Assembly: GCA_023423235.1 (NCBI GenBank)
Contig: JAFAFY010000333.1
Location: 1 to 7,795 of the forward strand
Direction of reading: 5' to 3'
DNA length: 7,795 nt
Origin: Pseudomonadota bacterium
Lineage (GTDB): Bacteria > Pseudomonadota > Gammaproteobacteria > Xanthomonadales > Xanthomonadaceae
In this document: positions 5,065-7,795 of the stretch, one piece after another
How the letters are laid out: each line of letters starts with the position of its first letter
Position numbering within the stretch: the first letter of the stretch is position 1
Program-made: the position numbers and the translations under genes
The notes under the pieces: model-generated
Told to the model about the DNA's origin: nothing
Databases searched by the model: none
What the model saw: the letters and a program-made list of their open reading frames with translations, nothing else

Positions 5065-7002
5065 TCAGTTCTTGATCTGCACGTCGTCGATGTAGACGTT
5101 GACGTCGAAGCTGGTCTGCGCGCGGTAGAGCCAGATCGCATCGAGGGTGACGCTGGACGCGGTGATCGCACCGTTGGCGTTGCCGACCCAGCCGTCCCAC
5201 TGCCCGGCGTCGGTCAGGTTCCACTCGACGAAGGTCCACTGGTTGGCCGGGATACTGCGGCTCACCGAACGCTCGGTACCGTCGCTGTCGTCGATGCCCA
5301 CGCCCACGCTCAGGCCGCTGCCGCCCGACCACACCCAGAACCCGACGCGGCCGTTGTTGCGCGAGAGCGCGCTGTTGCTGCCGGGGTTGCCGCTGCCCGA
5401 AAGCAGGCGCACCGCCCACGCGGCCGAGGTATTGGGGTTGTCCTTGAGCAGTACCCGCAACGAACAGCTGCCGTTGCGCCGGGTGCCGCAATCGCGGCTG
5501 GCCGTGGATGCGGTGGAGATGCCGGTAGTGCTGCCCGAGTACGCCGGCGAGGTGTTGAAGTGGCCGACGTTGGACTCGAACGAATCCAGCACGCGGGTGG
5601 TGCCGCCGCCACCGCCGCCCGGATTGAGCAGGCTGTAGTAGTGGCCCCAGTTCCAGTTGATGCCCGGATCGGTATGGGTCTGGCCGCTGAAGTGCTGGTG
5701 GCCCTTGATCTTGACGCTGGTGGGCAGCACCACCACGCCGCTGCTGGCCGCGCCGCTGTAGGCGCTGTTGCAGGGAATCGCGCTGTACTTCGAACAGAAG
5801 TTGCGCACCAGCGCCGCCGAGGCGTTGTACATGGCGCTGGTGTACCAGCTGGCGTTGTTGACGTAGCCCTCGTGCTCGATGCCCAGGGTGTAGCTGTTGT
5901 GGTTGCCCACGTGCCAGCCGGTATGGGCATTGCGCACCATCTGCGTGACCTGGCCATCGGAGCTGCGGATCACGTAGTGCGCGCTGACATTGGCCGAAGC
6001 GTTCTTGAACCAGGAGATCGTGCCGGCATAGCTGCCCTGCGCGGTGTGGATGGTGACCGCGCTGATCGCCTGGCTGCGCGAGGCGGTGTAGTTGGAGGAA
6101 TGCGCCGCGTTCCAGATCGCCGGGCCGTAGTCGTCGCTCTTGGCTTCGGCATCGGTCGCGGCCTTAGCCTGGCCCTGGCGCACCAGCTGCTCGCTGACCG
6201 GGTCGATGCGGTAGTCCTCGGTCTCCACCAGGTCCTCGGCCACGTTCAGGCGGACCAGCGGCGCGTTGAGCTTGACCAGGGTGTCGGGCGCGAAGGCACG
6301 CTCCCATTCGATCGGCGTCTCGGCGATGCGGATGCCGTTGTCGTCGACGCCGCGGTCGAGCGCCAGCAGCACGTCGAAGGCGAAGCTGGCACGCGCGTAA
6401 TCGTCGATCGCACCCGACTTGGCGGCGCCCTCGGGCGAGAACCCGGCGTAGGCGGCCAGCGCGGCAGCCGCGTCGCTGGCATCGCCGGCCGGGGCATGAC
6501 GCAACTGCTGGTCGAGCAACGCGGCGGCGGCCAGCACGTTGGTGGCGGGGTCCGCGATCACGCGCTCGGCGGGCACGCCCAGCAGCGCGGCGGCCTCGCC
6601 CACCTGGTCGGCGAAACCGTCGCCGTGGTAGAGACCCATCACGCCGTAGGCCGGCGGCTTGTGGTGATGGCTGTCGTCGCCGGCATGCGCCTCGGGCCGC
6701 AGGTGCGCCCAGCGGCTCTGCACGAAGGCGATGCCCTCCAGCGTGCCGCGCGGGATCCGCGGATAGGCCGCATACGCGCGCGCGAACAGGCGCGGGTAGG
6801 CGATGCGCTCGCGCTGCAGCAGCAGCGCCTCGCGTTGCTGCAACTGCTGCAGTTGCACGGCGGCGGTGTCCTCGGTGGTGTGCACGCCTCCCTGCACCGC
6901 GGCCCATCGCGACGCGTCATCGCCGTTGCCGGCAAGACCGGTCAACGGCGCCAGTGCCAGCGCCAATGCAGCAGACAGGCTGCCGCCAAAATGAATGCCC
7001 AT
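5065..7002 (-). CDS. Exported N-acetylmuramoyl-L-alanine amidase (Amidase_2) with SLT-like N-terminus
   Basis: The enzyme should cleave the amide bond between N-acetylmuramic acid and L-Ala of the stem peptide, using zinc. The product is 645 residues. Residues 1-25 are a hydrophobic signal peptide with no Lys or Arg in its n-region, which is unusual. Residues 47-68 are Gln/Leu-rich and helical. Residues 70-190 resemble a lysozyme/SLT fold: IAFVQSRW (91-98), AYGVMGL (118-124), DPATNVLAAAALL (151-163) and ALAAYAGFSP (181-190). The amidase domain spans about 310-460. Expected zinc ligands by comparison with AmpD are H319 (VTIHTAQG), H435 (KGHQHF) and D445 (THTDPG), with E376 (LGIEHEG) matching AmpD Glu116. 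A PGGGGGG linker (461-467) leads to the C-terminal domain (469-645). ATG 7002 has GGGAG 8 bases upstream; the open frame extends to 7209 but reads as Arg/Pro-rich non-signal sequence. The spoIID-like gene follows. Confidence 0.92.
   Translation of the reverse strand: MGIHFGGSLSAALALALAPLTGLAGNGDDASRWAAVQGGVHTTEDTAAVQLQQLQQREALLLQRERIAYPRLFARAYAAYPRIPRGTLEGIAFVQSRWAHLRPEAHAGDDSHHHKPPAYGVMGLYHGDGFADQVGEAAALLGVPAERVIADPATNVLAAAALLDQQLRHAPAGDASDAAAALAAYAGFSPEGAAKSGAIDDYARASFAFDVLLALDRGVDDNGIRIAETPIEWERAFAPDTLVKLNAPLVRLNVAEDLVETEDYRIDPVSEQLVRQGQAKAATDAEAKSDDYGPAIWNAAHSSNYTASRSQAISAVTIHTAQGSYAGTISWFKNASANVSAHYVIRSSDGQVTQMVRNAHTGWHVGNHNSYTLGIEHEGYVNNASWYTSAMYNASAALVRNFCSKYSAIPCNSAYSGAASSGVVVLPTSVKIKGHQHFSGQTHTDPGINWNWGHYYSLLNPGGGGGGTTRVLDSFESNVGHFNTSPAYSGSTTGISTASTASRDCGTRRNGSCSLRVLLKDNPNTSAAWAVRLLSGSGNPGSNSALSRNNGRVGFWVWSGGSGLSVGVGIDDSDGTERSVSRSIPANQWTFVEWNLTDAGQWDGWVGNANGAITASSVTLDAIWLYRAQTSFDVNVYIDDVQIKN
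5068..5595 (-). repeat. Copy 2 of the shared C-terminal domain
   Basis: This encodes residues 470-645 of the amidase, from RVLDSFESNVGHF to VNVYIDDVQIKN. Its best block is nucleotides 5085-5152 against 2734-2801: 62 of 68 bases match and all the differences are synonymous. The blocks SGSTTGI, STASRDCG, CSLRVLLKD, GIDDSDGTERS and PANQW are identical in both copies. The acidic GIDDSDGTE block could be a metal-binding loop, which is inference. Confidence 0.9.
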
Positions 7003-7010
7003 GTTCCCCT

Positions 7011-7015
7011 CTCCC
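7011..7015 (-). promoter_or_regulatory. Strong ribosome binding site of the amidase gene
   Basis: On the minus strand, GGGAG sits 8 bases before the ATG at 7002, within the purine-rich AAGGGAGAGGGGAA. It fixes the start at 7002. Confidence 0.8.
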
Positions 7016-7020
7016 TTGCG

Positions 7021-7034
7021 GCCACCTCGGTGGC
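7021..7034 (-). promoter_or_regulatory. Small inverted repeat just before the amidase ribosome binding site
   Basis: GCCACC and GGTGGC form a perfect 6-bp stem with a 2-base centre, ending about 6 bases upstream of the Shine-Dalgarno. It could be an operator half-site pair or a leader hairpin affecting ribosome access. A chance match is possible in such GC-rich DNA. Confidence 0.3.
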
Positions 7035-7270
7035 GGTCATCCCCTGCCACTCCGGAATACGCGCAGGCACACGCGGGGCGACAGCTGGGGTTGACCCGAA
7101 CCGCGACGGCGGTCGCGCTATCGCAGCGTCGATCTGCGACGACGGGCACGGATGGTGCAGGCGACGGCGGGCGCGGCGCCTCGCGGCAGGCCACCTGCAC
7201 GGGCGGCAACGCCGCGGCGCGACGACACAGGCGGACCTGCCGCCTGCGCGGCAGGCGACAGGCGGGCGCG
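7035..7270 (-). other. Spacer between lpdA and the amidase gene
   Basis: The gap is 268 bases in all. Next to lpdA it holds an inverted repeat CCTGCCG (7236-7242) / CGGCAGG (7249-7255), which could be a weak terminator, though no U-tract follows. The amidase promoter should lie here, but no clear -35/-10 pair was seen; CGATAG and GTATTC on the minus strand are only weak -10 candidates. No coding sequence is supported. Confidence 0.4.
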
Positions 7271-7795
7271 CTACTTCTTCTTCGGGATGTACAGGTCGGT
7301 GATGGTGCCGTCGTAGACCTCGGCCGCCATCGCCACCGATTCGCTGAGCGTGGGATGCGGATGGATGGTGTGGCCGATGTCTTCGACTTCCGCGCCCATC
7401 TCGATGGCCAGCGCGGCCTCGGCGATCAGGTCGCCGGCGTGCACGCCGACGATGCCGGCGCCGACGATCCGGTGCGTGGCCTCGTCGAACACCAGCTTGG
7501 TGAAACCTTCCGTGCGGCCGATACCGATCGCGCGGCCGCTGGCGGCCCAGGGGAACCTGCCCACGCCGACCTTCAGGCCCTTGGCCCTGGCTTCGGTCTC
7601 GGTGATGCCGACCCAGGCGATTTCCGGGTCGGTGTAGGCCACCGACGGGATCACCCGCGCCACCCACTCCTTCTTTTCGCCGGCCGCGACTTCCGCCGCC
7701 AGCTTGCCCTCGTGCGTGGCCTTGTGCGCCAGCATCGGCTGGCCGACCAGGTCGCCGATGGCGAAGATGTGCGGCACGTTGGTGCGCATCTGCGC
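7271..7795 (-). CDS. lpdA: Dihydrolipoyl dehydrogenase (E3), C-terminal part
   Basis: This flavoenzyme reoxidises the dihydrolipoyl groups of 2-oxoacid dehydrogenase complexes, passing electrons through a redox disulfide and FAD to NAD+. The 174 residues present are read in from the right edge. They begin at the end of the NAD/FAD part with RTNVPHIFAIGD (4-15), whose FAIGD motif contacts FAD. The dimerisation domain follows, with RVIPSVAYTDPEIAWVG (47-63). HPHPTLSE (145-152) is the catalytic His-Glu pair: H147 and E152 have the same five-residue spacing as His444 and Glu449 of E. coli Lpd. The C-terminus is DLYIPKKK, followed by TAG. The redox-disulfide region and N-terminus (including any fused lipoyl domain) lie outside the window. 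Which 2-oxoacid complex it serves cannot be told from this fragment. Confidence 0.97.
   Translation of the reverse strand, partial: AQMRTNVPHIFAIGDLVGQPMLAHKATHEGKLAAEVAAGEKKEWVARVIPSVAYTDPEIAWVGITETEARAKGLKVGVGRFPWAASGRAIGIGRTEGFTKLVFDEATHRIVGAGIVGVHAGDLIAEAALAIEMGAEVEDIGHTIHPHPTLSESVAMAAEVYDGTITDLYIPKKK

Noticed and set aside
4916..5491. Upstream extension of the SpoIID-like frame into the amidase gene
   Set aside because: The extra residues are the antisense-like frame-shifted reading of the amidase C-terminal coding region, and a hydrophobic N-terminal segment follows the ATG at 4915 with its own ribosome binding site.
4969..7302. Long plus-strand open frame of 777 codons opposite the amidase gene
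   Set aside because: Its translation is Ala/Gly/Val/Arg-rich with no domain, and the minus strand carries recognisable catalytic motifs. Long antisense frames are expected in DNA this GC-rich.

Overview
The window is GC-rich throughout, about 70% by eye, with few AT-rich stretches. It carries housekeeping genes (ATP synthase, dihydrolipoyl dehydrogenase) around a small secreted cell-wall module. Codon use, the atp gene order and the protein style suggest a gammaproteobacterium of the Xanthomonadaceae/Lysobacteraceae type (Lysobacter, Luteimonas, Xanthomonas relatives). This is inference from composition and protein character, not from a search.

Layout. (1) 1-1169, minus strand: the start of an atp operon, with a promoter, atpI (GTG start proposed at 1075) and the first 223 codons of atpB, which runs off the left edge. 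(2) 1170-1625: a gene-free stretch with an 11-bp perfect hairpin and a bulged interrupted palindrome. (3) 1626-2531, plus strand: a 301-residue outer-membrane beta-barrel protein, closed by a textbook rho-independent terminator. (4) 2714-7002, minus strand: two adjacent genes for exported peptidoglycan-active enzymes. The upstream gene encodes an N-acetylmuramoyl-L-alanine amidase (Amidase_2 fold) with an N-terminal lysozyme/SLT-like region. The downstream gene encodes a SpoIID/LytB-family protein with a carboxypeptidase-regulatory-like domain. Both end in the same ~175-residue beta-sandwich-like domain, about 70% identical by hand alignment. (5) 7271-7795, minus strand: the C-terminal 174 codons of lpdA, cut by the right edge.

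How the genes may work together. SpoIID enzymes of sporulating Firmicutes cut glycan strands that an amidase (SpoIIP) has already stripped of stem peptides. Here an amidase and a SpoIID-type protein sit side by side in a bacterium that should not sporulate, and both carry the same C-terminal domain, probably for targeting. The simplest reading is a paired strip-then-cut peptidoglycan-degrading system, acting either on the cell's own wall or on that of other bacteria. The atp genes, barrel gene and lpdA look like unrelated neighbours.
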